DNA from: Bosea sp. 685 | GTDB taxonomy: Bacteria; Pseudomonadota; Alphaproteobacteria; Rhizobiales; Beijerinckiaceae | Assembly (NCBI RefSeq): GCF_031884435.1 | Contig: NZ_CP134779.1 | Location: forward strand, 6,202,501 to 6,266,500 | Reading direction: 5' to 3' | DNA: 64,000 nt | In this document: piece by piece, positions 55,182-63,982 of the stretch | How positions within the stretch are numbered: the first letter of the stretch is position 1 | Layout: the number at the start of each line of letters is the position of its first letter | Made by a program: the position numbers and the translations under genes | Notes under the pieces: model-generated | What the model was told of the DNA's origin: nothing | The model's database searches: none | The model's input: the letters and a program-made list of their open reading frames with translations, nothing else

Positions 55182-56660
55182 TCAGGCGAAGCCGGCCCTC
55201 TGCCGCGCCAGCGCCAAAAGCGCCTCGACATCGAGATGGGCCGCGAGATGGGCGGCAAGCCGGTCGAGCGTGGCCTCGACATCGGCCTCGTAGGAGAATT
55301 CAGAGGCAACGCCGCCAATCGCCGCAAGCCAGGCCGTGCGGACCGGATCGGCCGAGAAGACGCCATGCAGATAGGTGCCGACGACGCGGCCATCCGGGCT
55401 CGCTGCACCCTCAATACGGGTACCGACGCGAAACGGCGCCCTTATGGTGTCGGCGCCCTGCGTATAGCCGAGATGGATCTCATAGGCGCGGCCGGCGGCC
55501 CCGCTCGCCGCATGGGCGATATCGACCTCGCGCACGGTCTTTTCGCGATCAAGCACCGTTTCGACATCGAGCAGGCTCAAGCCCGCAGCCTCGCCGGCCG
55601 GCCCCTCCAGGCCCAGCGGATCGCGCACGACGCGGCCCAGCATCTGATAGCCGCCGCACAGGCCCAGAACGCGCCCGCCACGCCGCCGATGCGCCAGGAT
55701 ATCGATGTCCCAGCCCTCGGCCCGCAGGACGGCGAGATCGCGCAGTGTCGTCTTGGAGCCGGGCAGGATGATCAGATCCGCGTCGCCCGGCAGTGCTTCG
55801 CCGCGCCGGACCAGGACGAGATCGACACCGGGCTCGGACTTCAGCGGATCGAGATCGTCGAAATTGGCGATGCCCGGCATCACCGGAACCGCGATCTTCA
55901 GGCCGGCCCCGGGCTTGCGCGCGCCCGAGCGCAGATCGAGCCCGTCTTCCGCCGGCAGCCTCGCGGCTTCCGCGAACCAGGGCACGACGCCCAGGCAGGG
56001 CCAGCCGGTCGCGGCCCGGATCGTCTCGACGCCGGCGCCAAACAGGCTGGCGTCGCCACGGAAACGGTTGATGGCAAAGGCCCGGAGCATGGCGCGATCG
56101 GCCTCCTCCAGCACCGCATGCGTGCCAATGAGGCTGGCGATGACGCCGCCGCGATCGATATCGCCGATCAGGATCGCAGGCACATTGGCCGCGCGGGCGA
56201 AGCCGAGATTGGCGATGTCGCGCGCGCGCAGATTGGTCTCGGCCGGCGAGCCCGCGCCTTCGACGATGATGAGGTCAGCCCCGGCGCATAATCGCTCGAA
56301 GCTCTCCAGCACTTGAGGCAGAAAGTCGCCGCGCCTGGCATAATCGCCAGATGCCAGATGGCCCGCGACACGACCCTGCAGCACGATCTGGCTGCCGGTC
56401 TCGCTTTCGGGCTTGAGCAGCACCGGATTCATGTCGACATGGGGCGCCATGCGGGCGGCGCGGGCCTGCAAGGCCTGGGCGCGGCCGATCTCGCCGCCCG
56501 GCGTCGCCGCCGCATTGTTGGACATGTTCTGCGGCTTGAATGGCGCGACCTTCAGCCCGCGATCGGTGAAGAGGCGGCAAAGCCCCGCGACGATCAGGGA
56601 TTTCCCGACATTGGAGCCGGTGCCCAGGATCATGATTGCGGGGGTGCGCGCTAAGCTCAT
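55182..56660 (-). CDS. cobQ: Cobyric acid synthase
   Basis: A 492-aa glutamine-dependent amidotransferase that amidates four side chains of adenosylcobyrinic acid diamide in cobalamin synthesis. The N-terminal nucleotide-binding part has [15 protein letters not shown] and PQNMSNNA. The glutaminase half has the nucleophile Cys in [10 protein letters not shown], and the catalytic His in TYLHGVF. No other cob genes are here, so the pathway is scattered. The upstream gap showed no recognisable cobalamin riboswitch. Confidence 0.95.
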   Translation of the reverse strand: MSLARTPAIMILGTGSNVGKSLIVAGLCRLFTDRGLKVAPFKPQNMSNNAAATPGGEIGRAQALQARAARMAPHVDMNPVLLKPESETGSQIVLQGRVAGHLASGDYARRGDFLPQVLESFERLCAGADLIIVEGAGSPAETNLRARDIANLGFARAANVPAILIGDIDRGGVIASLIGTHAVLEEADRAMLRAFAINRFRGDASLFGAGVETIRAATGWPCLGVVPWFAEAARLPAEDGLDLRSGARKPGAGLKIAVPVMPGIANFDDLDPLKSEPGVDLVLVRRGEALPGDADLIILPGSKTTLRDLAVLRAEGWDIDILAHRRRGGRVLGLCGGYQMLGRVVRDPLGLEGPAGEAAGLSLLDVETVLDREKTVREVDIAHAASGAAGRAYEIHLGYTQGADTIRAPFRVGTRIEGAASPDGRVVGTYLHGVFSADPVRTAWLAAIGGVASEFSYEADVEATLDRLAAHLAAHLDVEALLALARQRAGFA

Positions 56661-57024
56661 GCGCTGTGATTAGAGCATGCCCGCGCAAAGGGGGAGCCGG
56701 TTTTCGGCCTCATACCCGCACCGTCGCCGAAAGCTGCGTGCAGCCGCCCGGCCAGGCTCTAAAGACGCGATGTGAAAGGGAGGGTCACCGGTTCACGCCA
56801 ATATCCCGCAACGTCAAAGGGGCGAAGCCGCCGCGGGCGCCCGTCGTGAACCGGCTTGAACAGATAAGCATTGATCGCTGACGAATGTCAACATTCATCA
56901 TTCCATATTCCGGCAGGCCAATTCTGACGAACTCTCGCTTGACCATCCGGGATGCGCTGGGGCCCGTGGCATGGTAGAGGCCCTGCCTGTTTTCGCCCAG
57001 AACACCCTCGCTTGAGCCGGCCCG
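56661..57024. other. Intergenic region between cobQ and the aminotransferase gene
   Basis: 364 bp without a gene. It contains a decayed family B repeat (TAGAGC at 56671 to GCTCTA ending 56761), a 10-bp inverted pair CCGGTTCACG (56788-56797) and CGTGAACCGG (56845-56854), and a TetR-type operator at 56879-56900. It must hold promoters for cobQ and, on the other strand, the aminotransferase. Confidence 0.6.
56879..56900. promoter_or_regulatory. TetR-type operator, second copy
   Basis: TGACGAAT and ATTCATCA arms with a 6-bp spacer: the same 22-bp frame as 55056-55077, with one arm position changed and the symmetry extended inward (GAATGT/ACATTC). It lies 124 bp before the aminotransferase start and about 220 bp before cobQ on the other side. 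Confidence 0.6.
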
Positions 57025-58182
57025 ATGACGATGAACCCGATCTTCTCCGCCCTGCAGACCAGCGTTTTCGAGGTGATGTCGCGGCTTGCGCGCGAGACCG
57101 GCGCCGTCAATCTCGGCCAGGGCTTTCCCGATGACCCGGGCCCTGAGGATGTCCGGCGCAAGGCGGCCGACGCCGTCATCAACGGCTGGAACCAGTATCC
57201 GCCGATGATGGGCCTGCCCGAGCTGCGCCAATCCGCCGCAACCCATTTCAAGCGCTGGCAGGGGCTCGATCTCGACCCCGACGCCGAGGTGATGGTGACC
57301 TCGGGCGCAACCGAGGCGATCGCCGGCGCGCTGATGGCTCTGATCACGCCGGGCGACGAAGTCGTGCTGTTCGAGCCGATGTACGACGCCTATGTGCCGC
57401 TGGTGCGCCGCGCCGGCGGCATTCCGAAATTCGTGACGCTGACGCCGCCGGCCTTCGGGCTGAGCGAGGAGGCGCTCGCCAGGGCGTTCTCGCCGAAGAC
57501 CCGCGTCGTGCTGTTCAACAACCCGCTGAACCCGACCGCGACGATCTTCAGCGAGGCCGATCTCGATCTGCTCGCCGCTTTCTGCGTCCGGTTCGATGCG
57601 GTCGCGATCTGCGACGAGGTCTGGGAGCATGTCGTCTTCGACGGCCACAGGCACAAGCCGATGCTGTCGCGGCCAGGCATGCGCGAGCGCACGGTGAAGA
57701 TCTCCTCGGCCGGCAAGATCTTCTCGCTGACCGGCTGGAAGGTCGGGATGGTGATGGCGGCGCCGAACCTGATGCGGGTGCTGGCCAAGGCGCATCAATA
57801 CATCACCTTCACCACGCCGCCGAACCTGCAGGCCGCAGTCGCCTACGGACTCGGCAAGGATGATTCCTATTTCGAGGGCATGCGCGCCGATTTCCAACGC
57901 TCGCGCGACCGTTTCGCCGCCGGCCTGACGGGGCTTGGCTTCAACGTCCTGCCCAGCGTCGGCACCTATTTCCTGAATGTCGACATCGGCGCGCTGGGGG
58001 AGAGCGACGATGTCGCCTTCTGCCAGCGCCTGGTCATGGAAAACGGTGTCGCGGCGATTCCGGTCAGCGCCTTCTATGCGGAAGGCGCGGTCAAGACCGT
58101 GGTGCGCTTCTGCTTCGCCAAGCATGATTCGACGCTGGACGCCGCGCTGGAGCGGCTGGCCGATTGGCGAAAAGCGGCCTGA
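57025..58182 (+). CDS. PLP-dependent aminotransferase, class I/II (YbdL / kynurenine transaminase-like)
   Basis: A 385-aa aminotransferase. It opens NLGQGFPD and YPPMMGLPELR, has VTSGATEAI, NNPLNPTAT, ICDEVWEHVVFDG and the PLP lysine in SSAGKIFSLTGWKVG, and a late VRFCFAKHD arginine for the carboxylate. The set is typical of methionine (YbdL) and kynurenine aminotransferase relatives. ATG 57025 or 57031 are both possible. A TetR-type operator lies upstream. Confidence 0.9.
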   Translation: MTMNPIFSALQTSVFEVMSRLARETGAVNLGQGFPDDPGPEDVRRKAADAVINGWNQYPPMMGLPELRQSAATHFKRWQGLDLDPDAEVMVTSGATEAIAGALMALITPGDEVVLFEPMYDAYVPLVRRAGGIPKFVTLTPPAFGLSEEALARAFSPKTRVVLFNNPLNPTATIFSEADLDLLAAFCVRFDAVAICDEVWEHVVFDGHRHKPMLSRPGMRERTVKISSAGKIFSLTGWKVGMVMAAPNLMRVLAKAHQYITFTTPPNLQAAVAYGLGKDDSYFEGMRADFQRSRDRFAAGLTGLGFNVLPSVGTYFLNVDIGALGESDDVAFCQRLVMENGVAAIPVSAFYAEGAVKTVVRFCFAKHDSTLDAALERLADWRKAA

Positions 58183-58183
58183 T

Positions 58184-59506
58184 CTAAGCCTTGTGCAGCG
58201 ACTCGACCAGCGCGCCGGCCTTGATCAGGCGCGCCTCGAGATGTTTGGCATTGGCGGCAAAGCCGGCCGAGCGCAGGGCCTCGATGGCGACAGCGATCTG
58301 CGTCAAGGCCTGCCTGGCGAGAGCTGGGTCCTTGCGTCGTTCCGCAAGCCGCATCATCGGCAGCGCCTGATTGGCTGAACTCGTCGCCCAGAGCAGTGGC
58401 ACGCTCTCGCGCCGACGCTCCTCCAGCGCGGCAGCGAAGACCGCGATTGCCTCCTCGAATACGACCGGCTCGCGGTAGCGCTCGCCCATGGCGACAAGCA
58501 CACCGCCCATCTGGTCCTGCAGTTCGGCCCAGCGCAACGGCTCCCGGGCGCGATCAACCGCCTTGGCGACCCGATTAAAACCGTTGAAGGCGCGCTCGAG
58601 CAGAGCGAGATCGCTGCGGCGCCCGCCGAGTGCGGCGCGGGCGCGCGAGATCATGTGCTCGGCCTCAAGCCAGCGCGCTTCGTCGCGATTGCGATCCCAG
58701 ACGGCGAGGACCGTGGCGAGCGCCGTGACCGCCTCCTCCAGCAGGGCATCGTCCTCGCGCGCTTCGCCGAGCGTGACGGCGAGCCGGCCGAAGCGGACCG
58801 TCAGCGCGTGCCAGAGGAGCGGCGCTTCGTCGCGATGGAGATGCTCCACCCCCGTCCGGCAGCGCGCGAGCGCCTCGACGCGGAGATCCTCTTTGCCGGC
58901 AATCTCGGCGAGAGCTTCAAGTGTGGCGGCCAGCGCGTCCTGAGCGCCGGCGAAAGCAACCGTGTCCTCCAGGCTGTCGAGCCCTTCGAGCAAGCGGTGC
59001 AGCACGGTCACGGCGGCATCATAGCCGTCGCGCCCGCCGAAATCCTCGCTGAGCCGCGCCAGCGCCTGCGCCTGGGCGAGCGCGACAGCGCGGCTGCGGT
59101 CGATATCGGCGAGGCCGATCAGGGCGGAAGCCTCGCCATAACGGCCAGCGGCCTCGCGATAGGCCTCCGGCGTCGTTCGCAGGAAGCTGATTCCCGCCCG
59201 GTCGGCACGATTCTCGCCGATCCGGAGCCGCTGTGCGACCGGCAGCGTCGAGAGATCGCTCGCGCCTCCGATCGAATGGAGTTCAGCTTGGGCAAGCGCC
59301 TTATCTGCGTCGGCGAAGCGTCCGTCTGCAAGCGCAGACGCCGCCTCGCTGCGCAGGCGATGAGTTTCCTTGTCGCCGAGCGGCGCGCCAAGCCGGCTGG
59401 CCAAAGCGAGGAAATCCACCGCCCGGCGTTCCAGCAGCGCCTCCCTGGGAGGCGCGGAGCCGGGACGACGCAGCCAATCGGCGACCATGGCCGGCAGCAC
59501 CACCAT
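58184..59506 (-). CDS. Hypothetical 440-aa helical-repeat protein
   Basis: Not recognised. From ATG 59506 it is 440 aa, acidic-basic and almost all predicted helix, with TPR-like pairs repeated through the chain (RWLEAEHMISRARAALGG, LRWAELQDQMGGVLVAMGERYREPVVFEEAIAVF). This resembles the tetratricopeptide arrays found C-terminal to effector domains. No signal peptide or transmembrane stretch is clear. The frame stays open 21 codons upstream to an ATC preceded by GGGAGG (see finding), so the real N-terminus may start SQSEELAPLL. It is convergent with the aminotransferase gene (1 bp apart). Confidence 0.75.
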   Translation of the reverse strand: MVVLPAMVADWLRRPGSAPPREALLERRAVDFLALASRLGAPLGDKETHRLRSEAASALADGRFADADKALAQAELHSIGGASDLSTLPVAQRLRIGENRADRAGISFLRTTPEAYREAAGRYGEASALIGLADIDRSRAVALAQAQALARLSEDFGGRDGYDAAVTVLHRLLEGLDSLEDTVAFAGAQDALAATLEALAEIAGKEDLRVEALARCRTGVEHLHRDEAPLLWHALTVRFGRLAVTLGEAREDDALLEEAVTALATVLAVWDRNRDEARWLEAEHMISRARAALGGRRSDLALLERAFNGFNRVAKAVDRAREPLRWAELQDQMGGVLVAMGERYREPVVFEEAIAVFAAALEERRRESVPLLWATSSANQALPMMRLAERRKDPALARQALTQIAVAIEALRSAGFAANAKHLEARLIKAGALVESLHKA

Positions 59507-59596
59507 AGGCAGGCCGTGACGCCCGGCGACGCGCGCCAGGAGCGGCGCAAGCTCCTCGGACTGACTGATGGCTGCCTCCCGTCCCGGCTTGGCGCT

Positions 59597-59713
59597 CGAT
59601 CACGTCGCCTTCGCGACGGTTCCGTCCGAAGGCGAAAAACGTGATCGATCCTAAAAGTCTAGAGCATTGCTCTTGCGAAAAACCGGTACCCACTTTTTCG
59701 CGCAATGCTCTAG
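59597..59713. repeat. Composite family B repeat, left copy beside ridA
   Basis: Two hairpins in a row: CGATCACGT...ACGTGATCG (59597-59647, with GACGGTTCCGTC inside) and CTAGAGCATTGC...GCAATGCTCTAG (59659-59713). The reverse complement of 60129-60246 matches it closely throughout. Confidence 0.85.
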
Positions 59714-59717
59714 CGCC

Positions 59718-60068
59718 TTACTTCGCCGCGATGACCGCGATCTCGACCGTGAACTGCGGCGCGGCGAGCTTCGCCTCGACCGTGGCGCGGCCCGGTGTCG
59801 CGCCGGCAACGATCCACGTGTCCCAGACGCCGTTCATCTCGGCGAAGGTCGCCATGTCGGCAAGCCAGATGTTGACCATCAGCAGCTTCGTCTTGTCGGT
59901 CCCGGCCTCGGCCAGCAGCGAATCGATGATGCCGAGGATATCCGCGGTCTGCTCGGCGACGCTCTTGCCGGCTGCCTTGTCGGCAACCTGACCGGCGAGA
60001 TAGACGGTGCCGCCGTGAACGACGGCCTTGGACATACGGGGGCCGACGCCGATGCGCTGAATGCTCAT
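59718..60068 (-). CDS. RidA family protein (reactive imine deaminase)
   Basis: A 116-aa protein of the YjgF/YER057c/UK114 family, whose archetype RidA hydrolyses reactive enamines/imines from PLP enzymes. VYLAGQVADKAAGKSV, DKTKLLMVNIWLADMA and the conserved arginine in PGRATVEAKLAAP are present. ATG 60068 has AGGAG 7 nt upstream; an upstream frame to 60125 is not needed. The gene is enclosed by two inverted copies of a composite repeat. Confidence 0.92.
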   Translation of the reverse strand: MSIQRIGVGPRMSKAVVHGGTVYLAGQVADKAAGKSVAEQTADILGIIDSLLAEAGTDKTKLLMVNIWLADMATFAEMNGVWDTWIVAGATPGRATVEAKLAAPQFTVEIAVIAAK

Positions 60069-60128
60069 GCTCTTATCTCCTGAAAAAGGGCGCTTGCTGG
60101 TAGCCCGAGCCGGAGGCTTTCGCAAACT

Positions 60129-60246
60129 CTAGAGCATTACGCGGAAAAGGGGGCACCGGCTTTTCGCAAGAGCAATGCTCTCAACTCTTGGAATCGATCA
60201 CGTTTTTCGCAATCGGACGGAACCGTCCGAATGCGACGCGATCGAG
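60129..60246. repeat. Composite family B repeat, right copy beside ridA (inverted)
   Basis: AGAGCATT...AATGCTCT (60131-60181), then TCGATCACG...CGCGATCGA (60194-60246) around GGACGGAACCGTCC. It is the left copy (59597-59713) in opposite orientation, with mismatches scattered across about 118 bp. Confidence 0.85.
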
Positions 60247-60253
60247 CAAACCC

Positions 60254-60715
60254 TCAGGCCAGCGTCATCCAGCCGGCCCAGAGCGCGCCATAGCGCGCGG
60301 CCTTGCCGAGGAGCACGAGCCCGATGAAACGCCCAAGCGGATAGTTCAGCGTGCCCGCCACGAATGTCAGCGGATCGCCCAGGACCGGCAGCCAGGCGAA
60401 GAGCAGGGACGGCCAGCCGAAGCGCTCGAACCCGCGCTGCGCTTTGGCAAATTTCTCCGGATCAGGCCGCAACCTTGCCGGCAGGCGCTCGACGCCGCCA
60501 TGGGCGATCAAGCGGCCGAGCCACCAGTTGACGACCGAGCCCGCGGTGTTGGCTGCGCTCGCGACCAGGAACAGCGCCAGCGGATCGACGGTCTTGGCCG
60601 CCAGCAGCCCGACGAAGACAATCTCCGACTGCGCCGGCAGCAGCGTCGCGGCAACGAAGGCCGCGCCCGCCATCAGACCGAGGGCGGAAAGATCGAGCAG
60701 CTCCAGCACCGCCAA
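60254..60715 (-). CDS. YqaA family (VTT-domain-like) membrane protein
   Basis: A 153-aa membrane protein. Hydrophobic parts are GLMAGAAFVAATLLPAQSEIVFVGLLAA, PLALFLVASAANTAGSVVNWWLG and PSLLFAWLPVLGDPLTFVAGTL. The N-TxGS..N-W-LGR and GDPLT..AG motifs are those of YqaA, a relative of DedA. Function unknown; DedA proteins move lipids or support membrane potential. The start is TTG 60715 or, less likely, GTG two codons later. Confidence 0.88.
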   Translation of the reverse strand: MAVLELLDLSALGLMAGAAFVAATLLPAQSEIVFVGLLAAKTVDPLALFLVASAANTAGSVVNWWLGRLIAHGGVERLPARLRPDPEKFAKAQRGFERFGWPSLLFAWLPVLGDPLTFVAGTLNYPLGRFIGLVLLGKAARYGALWAGWMTLA

Positions 60716-60774
60716 AGGTTCCTATCGCGCCGAACGAGAGCAATTTCCGGAAAACGCTCCAGCTGGCCAGGGCA

Positions 60775-61302
60775 TCAGTCCAGCATCGCCGCAAGCGCAT
60801 TGACGGTGTTGGCATTGCGCAGCGTGCCGATGCCTAGCTTTTTGGTCGTCAGATGCGAGAGCAGCTTCGTCTCGCTCGGTGTGCCGCCGAAATCGATCCA
60901 TAAATCGCCATCCGCAAGGGCGAGCCCAATACCGGGCGTGGCGAACCTGCCGAGCCTGGACAAGGCGTCCGCGCCGAGCGGGCTTCGCATGACGCGGATG
61001 CCGATATCGGCGCTGTTCCCTCCCGGGAAGGGATTTTGGGCGGTAAGCCGCCGCCAGGCCGGCGCCGTGCGCAGGATGATATCGACATGCTTGCCGAAAC
61101 GCGTGCGGAAAGCCGCTTCCAATCGGCTCTCGATCGCTGGGAGGGGCGCATCGTCGCCCTCGAAGATCAGATTGCCGGTGGCGACCCAGCTGCGCACATC
61201 GCCAAAGCCGAGCGCCGCCACCATAGCCTTCAGATCCGCCATCACCAGCCGCTTGCCGGGGCCGAGCACGATCGAGTGCAGAAGGGCGACATAGGTCGTC
61301 AT
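60775..61302 (-). CDS. DUF1697 domain-containing protein
   Basis: A 175-aa protein that opens MTTYVALLHSIVLGPGKRLVMADLKAMVAALGFGDVRSWVATGNLIFEG, matching the DUF1697 pattern (Y-x-A-L-L-R-x-I-N ... G-x-x-x-V-x-T-Y-x-x-S-G-N). Role unknown; relatives are widespread single genes. It lies 18 bp downstream of coaA on the same strand and may be its transcript partner. Confidence 0.88.
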   Translation of the reverse strand: MTTYVALLHSIVLGPGKRLVMADLKAMVAALGFGDVRSWVATGNLIFEGDDAPLPAIESRLEAAFRTRFGKHVDIILRTAPAWRRLTAQNPFPGGNSADIGIRVMRSPLGADALSRLGRFATPGIGLALADGDLWIDFGGTPSETKLLSHLTTKKLGIGTLRNANTVNALAAMLD

Positions 61303-61320
61303 GCCGGTTTCATGACGGCT

Positions 61321-62295
61321 CTAGAGCCGCCGCAGCGCCACTTGCTGGATGCGATGGCTGGCGCCCTTGGTCAGGATCAGGCCGGCGCGCTGGCGGGTCG
61401 GCAGGATGTTCTCCTGCAGATTCGGCAGGTTGATGCCGCTCCAGAGCTTCTCCGCGATCGAAAGCGCCTCGTCCTCGTCGATCTCGGCATATTTGCGGAA
61501 GAAGGAGCGCGGATCGCGGAAGGCGGTCTGGCGCAGGGTCATGAAGCGGTTGACGTACCAGCGATGCAGATCGTTCTCGTCGGCGTCGAGATAGACCGAG
61601 AAGTCGAAATAATCGGAGACGAAGGGGATGACCTTGCCGTCCTTGGGCATGCGGCTCGGCTGCAGGACGTTCAGGCCTTCCAGGATCAGGATGTCGGGCC
61701 GCTCGACCGTGACCTCCTCGCCCGGAATCACGTCGTAGACGAGGTGCGAATAGACCGGGGCGGAGACCGAGGGCTTGCCCGCCTTGACGTCGGAGAGGAA
61801 GCGCAGGAGCGCCGAGCCGTCATAGCTTTCGGGAAAGCCCTTGCGCTGCATCAGGCCGCGCCGCTCAAGATCGGCATTGGGCAAAAGGAAGCCGTCAGTG
61901 GTGACGAGCTCGACCTTGGGCGTGTTGGGCCAGCGCGAGAGCAGCGCTTTCAACACACGCGCCGTGGTCGACTTGCCGACGGCGACCGAGCCGGCGACGC
62001 CGATGATATAGGGAACCTTGACCTCGGCCTCGGCCATCAGGAAGCGCTGCGTCGCCTTGAACAGGCCTTGCGTGGCCGCGACATAAAGCGAGAGCAGGCG
62101 CGACAGCGGCAGGTAGATCGCCACGATCTCGTCCAGCGAGATCGGGTCGTTGATCGATTGCAGCTTGGTAAGGTCGTCGACCGACAGCGTCAACGGCGTG
62201 TCGGCGCGCAAATGCGCCCATTCATCGCGCGAAAAACTGCGATAGGGCGAGCCCAGCTCGGGATCGGCTGGGGCGGAGATCAGACGCTGGTCCAT
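61321..62295 (-). CDS. coaA: Pantothenate kinase, type I
   Basis: A 324-aa bacterial type I kinase, first committed step of coenzyme A synthesis. Walker A is [35 protein letters not shown] and [10 protein letters not shown] are substrate-binding; [11 protein letters not shown] follows. ATG 62295 is used; a TTG at 62328 would add 11 residues. It follows hisE by 54 bp in the rhizobial hisF-hisE-coaA order. Confidence 0.96.
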   Translation of the reverse strand: MDQRLISAPADPELGSPYRSFSRDEWAHLRADTPLTLSVDDLTKLQSINDPISLDEIVAIYLPLSRLLSLYVAATQGLFKATQRFLMAEAEVKVPYIIGVAGSVAVGKSTTARVLKALLSRWPNTPKVELVTTDGFLLPNADLERRGLMQRKGFPESYDGSALLRFLSDVKAGKPSVSAPVYSHLVYDVIPGEEVTVERPDILILEGLNVLQPSRMPKDGKVIPFVSDYFDFSVYLDADENDLHRWYVNRFMTLRQTAFRDPRSFFRKYAEIDEDEALSIAEKLWSGINLPNLQENILPTRQRAGLILTKGASHRIQQVALRRL

Positions 62296-62349
62296 GAGGC
62301 GACCCGCATTCCAGGCTTCGAGGTTCAACGCAGGACTAGCCTCGGCTTC

Positions 62350-62667
62350 TCAACGGGACCGCGCGGCCTTCTCCGCCAGACCGGAGCGCACCGTGCGAGC
62401 CTCAAGCTGGCTCAACACGTCCCGCAATGCAACATCGCGCGACAAAAGCACGACTAACAGATGATAGAGCAGATCGGCGCTTTCGGCGATCAGCTCGTCG
62501 CGATCGCCCTTCACAGCGGCGATGACGGCCTCCACCGCCTCTTCTCCGAGCTTTTTTGCAGCGCGTTCAGGCCCCGCCGCGATGAGCTTCGCCGTCCAGG
62601 ATTCCTCGGGCGAGGCTTTCGCCCGCTCGGCGATGATGGCTTCGAGATCGGCAAGGGAAAAGCTCAT
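62350..62667 (-). CDS. hisE: Phosphoribosyl-ATP pyrophosphatase
   Basis: A 105-aa MazG-fold enzyme for step 2 of histidine synthesis, hydrolysing PR-ATP to [34 protein letters not shown] with the metal-binding EExxE segment, then [11 protein letters not shown], is the full motif. It lies between a GNAT gene and coaA; in most rhizobia hisE directly follows hisF. Confidence 0.95.
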   Translation of the reverse strand: MSFSLADLEAIIAERAKASPEESWTAKLIAAGPERAAKKLGEEAVEAVIAAVKGDRDELIAESADLLYHLLVVLLSRDVALRDVLSQLEARTVRSGLAEKAARSR

Positions 62668-62703
62668 GCGATGAGTTCCAAAAGGTCTTTCCAGAGACGT
62701 GCG

Positions 62704-63213
62704 CTAGATGGCCGAGCCGCCCATTGGCAGCGATTTTTCCATCTGCACGCACCCGGCCGCCAAACCACTCAACTCGGCAGGATCCCATTCCGAGCGATGC
62801 CAGCCAGTCTTTTCATAATAGCCGACCGCGTCAGCCGCCGCATTGACGCGCAACGCCGTCAAACCGACCCGACTTGCTTCCGCATCGATTAGCTGGCTGA
62901 GCGAGCGCCCGTGCCCCCGTCGTTGTCTATCAGCCATGATCGCAACAAGCCGCACGATACCAATGCGACCATGGCGATCCAGCCGAACGACGCCGATCGC
63001 CTCGCCCGCAGACATCAGCAAGAACAACGAATTGCTTTCAATCCGATCGTCAGGATGGTTCTCGTCGTACTCGAATGCATGCCGACCGGGCTTGAAAAGG
63101 ACCGCGCGGCGAATTGCGTGCAGTGCCTTCCAATCCTCTGCCGACCGCACGCGCACGAGCGTATTACTGGCGAGCACATCGACATCGGCTTGCGCCTGAT
63201 CTGTCGCCGCCAT
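62704..63213 (-). CDS. GNAT family N-acetyltransferase inserted between hisF and hisE
   Basis: A 169-aa acetyltransferase. RLDRHGRIGIVRLVAIMADRQRRGHGRSLSQLI holds the acetyl-CoA loop, and LRVNAAADAVGYYEKTGWHRS closes the fold. ATG 63213 is chosen: it starts 4 bp after the hisF stop, implying coupled translation; the longer frame to 63369 is only the hisF region read in another frame. Its substrate is unknown. A GC content a little lower than its neighbours hints at later insertion, weak evidence. Confidence 0.87.
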   Translation of the reverse strand: MAATDQAQADVDVLASNTLVRVRSAEDWKALHAIRRAVLFKPGRHAFEYDENHPDDRIESNSLFLLMSAGEAIGVVRLDRHGRIGIVRLVAIMADRQRRGHGRSLSQLIDAEASRVGLTALRVNAAADAVGYYEKTGWHRSEWDPAELSGLAAGCVQMEKSLPMGGSAI

Positions 63214-63217
63214 CGAC

Positions 63218-63982
63218 TCAATCCAGCCGCATCGCCAGACCCGCCGCCGCCATGTGGTCCTTGGCCTGCTGGATCGTGTAGGTGCCGAAATGGAAGATCG
63301 AGGCCGCGAGCACCGCGCTGGCATGGCCATCACGCACGCCTGCGACGAGATCGTCGAGATCGCCGACACCGCCCGAGGCGATCACGGGAACCGAGACGGC
63401 GTCGGCGATGCGCTCGGTCAGGCCGAGATCATAGCCCGATTTGGTGCCGTCGCGGTCCATCGATGTGACGAGCAGTTCGCCGGCGCCGAGCGAGACGACC
63501 TCGCGGGCAAAGGCGATGGCCTCGAGCCCCGTGGCGTTGCGCCCGCCATGGGTGAAGATTTCCCAGCGGCCGGGCGAAACCTGCTTGGCGTCGATGGCGA
63601 CGACGACGCATTGACCGCCGAACTTTTCCGCCGCCTCCTTGACGAAACCGCGATTGGTCACGGCTGCCGTGTTGATTGAGACCTTGTCGGCCCCCGCCAG
63701 CAGCAGCGCCCGGATATCCTCGACCTTGCGCACGCCACCGCCCACCGTCAGCGGCATGAAGCAGGCTTCGGCCGTGCGCGTCACGACATCGAACAGGATG
63801 CCGCGATCCTCATGACTGGCCGTGATGTCGAGAAAACAGAGCTCGTCGGCGCCCGCCGCATCATAGGCCTTGGCGGCCTCGACCGGATCGCCGGCGTCGA
63901 CGAGATCGAGAAACTTCACGCCCTTGACGACGCGGCCGTCCTTGACGTCGAGGCAAGGGATGATGCGGGTTTTCAGGGTCAT
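63218..63982 (-). CDS. hisF: Imidazole glycerol phosphate synthase subunit HisF
   Basis: A 254-aa (beta/alpha)8-barrel cyclase. It starts [17 protein letters not shown] and has catalytic Asp residues in CLDVKDG and in [13 protein letters not shown], with [16 protein letters not shown] for phosphate. With HisH it makes IGP and AICAR from PRFAR. It begins 18 bp from the right edge; hisA and the rest of the operon presumably lie beyond. Confidence 0.97.
   Translation of the reverse strand: MTLKTRIIPCLDVKDGRVVKGVKFLDLVDAGDPVEAAKAYDAAGADELCFLDITASHEDRGILFDVVTRTAEACFMPLTVGGGVRKVEDIRALLLAGADKVSINTAAVTNRGFVKEAAEKFGGQCVVVAIDAKQVSPGRWEIFTHGGRNATGLEAIAFAREVVSLGAGELLVTSMDRDGTKSGYDLGLTERIADAVSVPVIASGGVGDLDDLVAGVRDGHASAVLAASIFHFGTYTIQQAKDHMAAAGLAMRLD

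Noticed and set aside
56661..56790. Cobalamin riboswitch upstream of cobQ
   Set aside because: I looked for the B12-box and adjoining conserved stems and saw none; the stretch is mainly a worn family B repeat. A covariance-model (Infernal/Rfam) search would be decisive.
56785..58125. 446-codon antisense frame over the aminotransferase gene
   Set aside because: Composition is His/Arg/Asp-rich with no motif; the plus-strand frame has a complete PLP enzyme.
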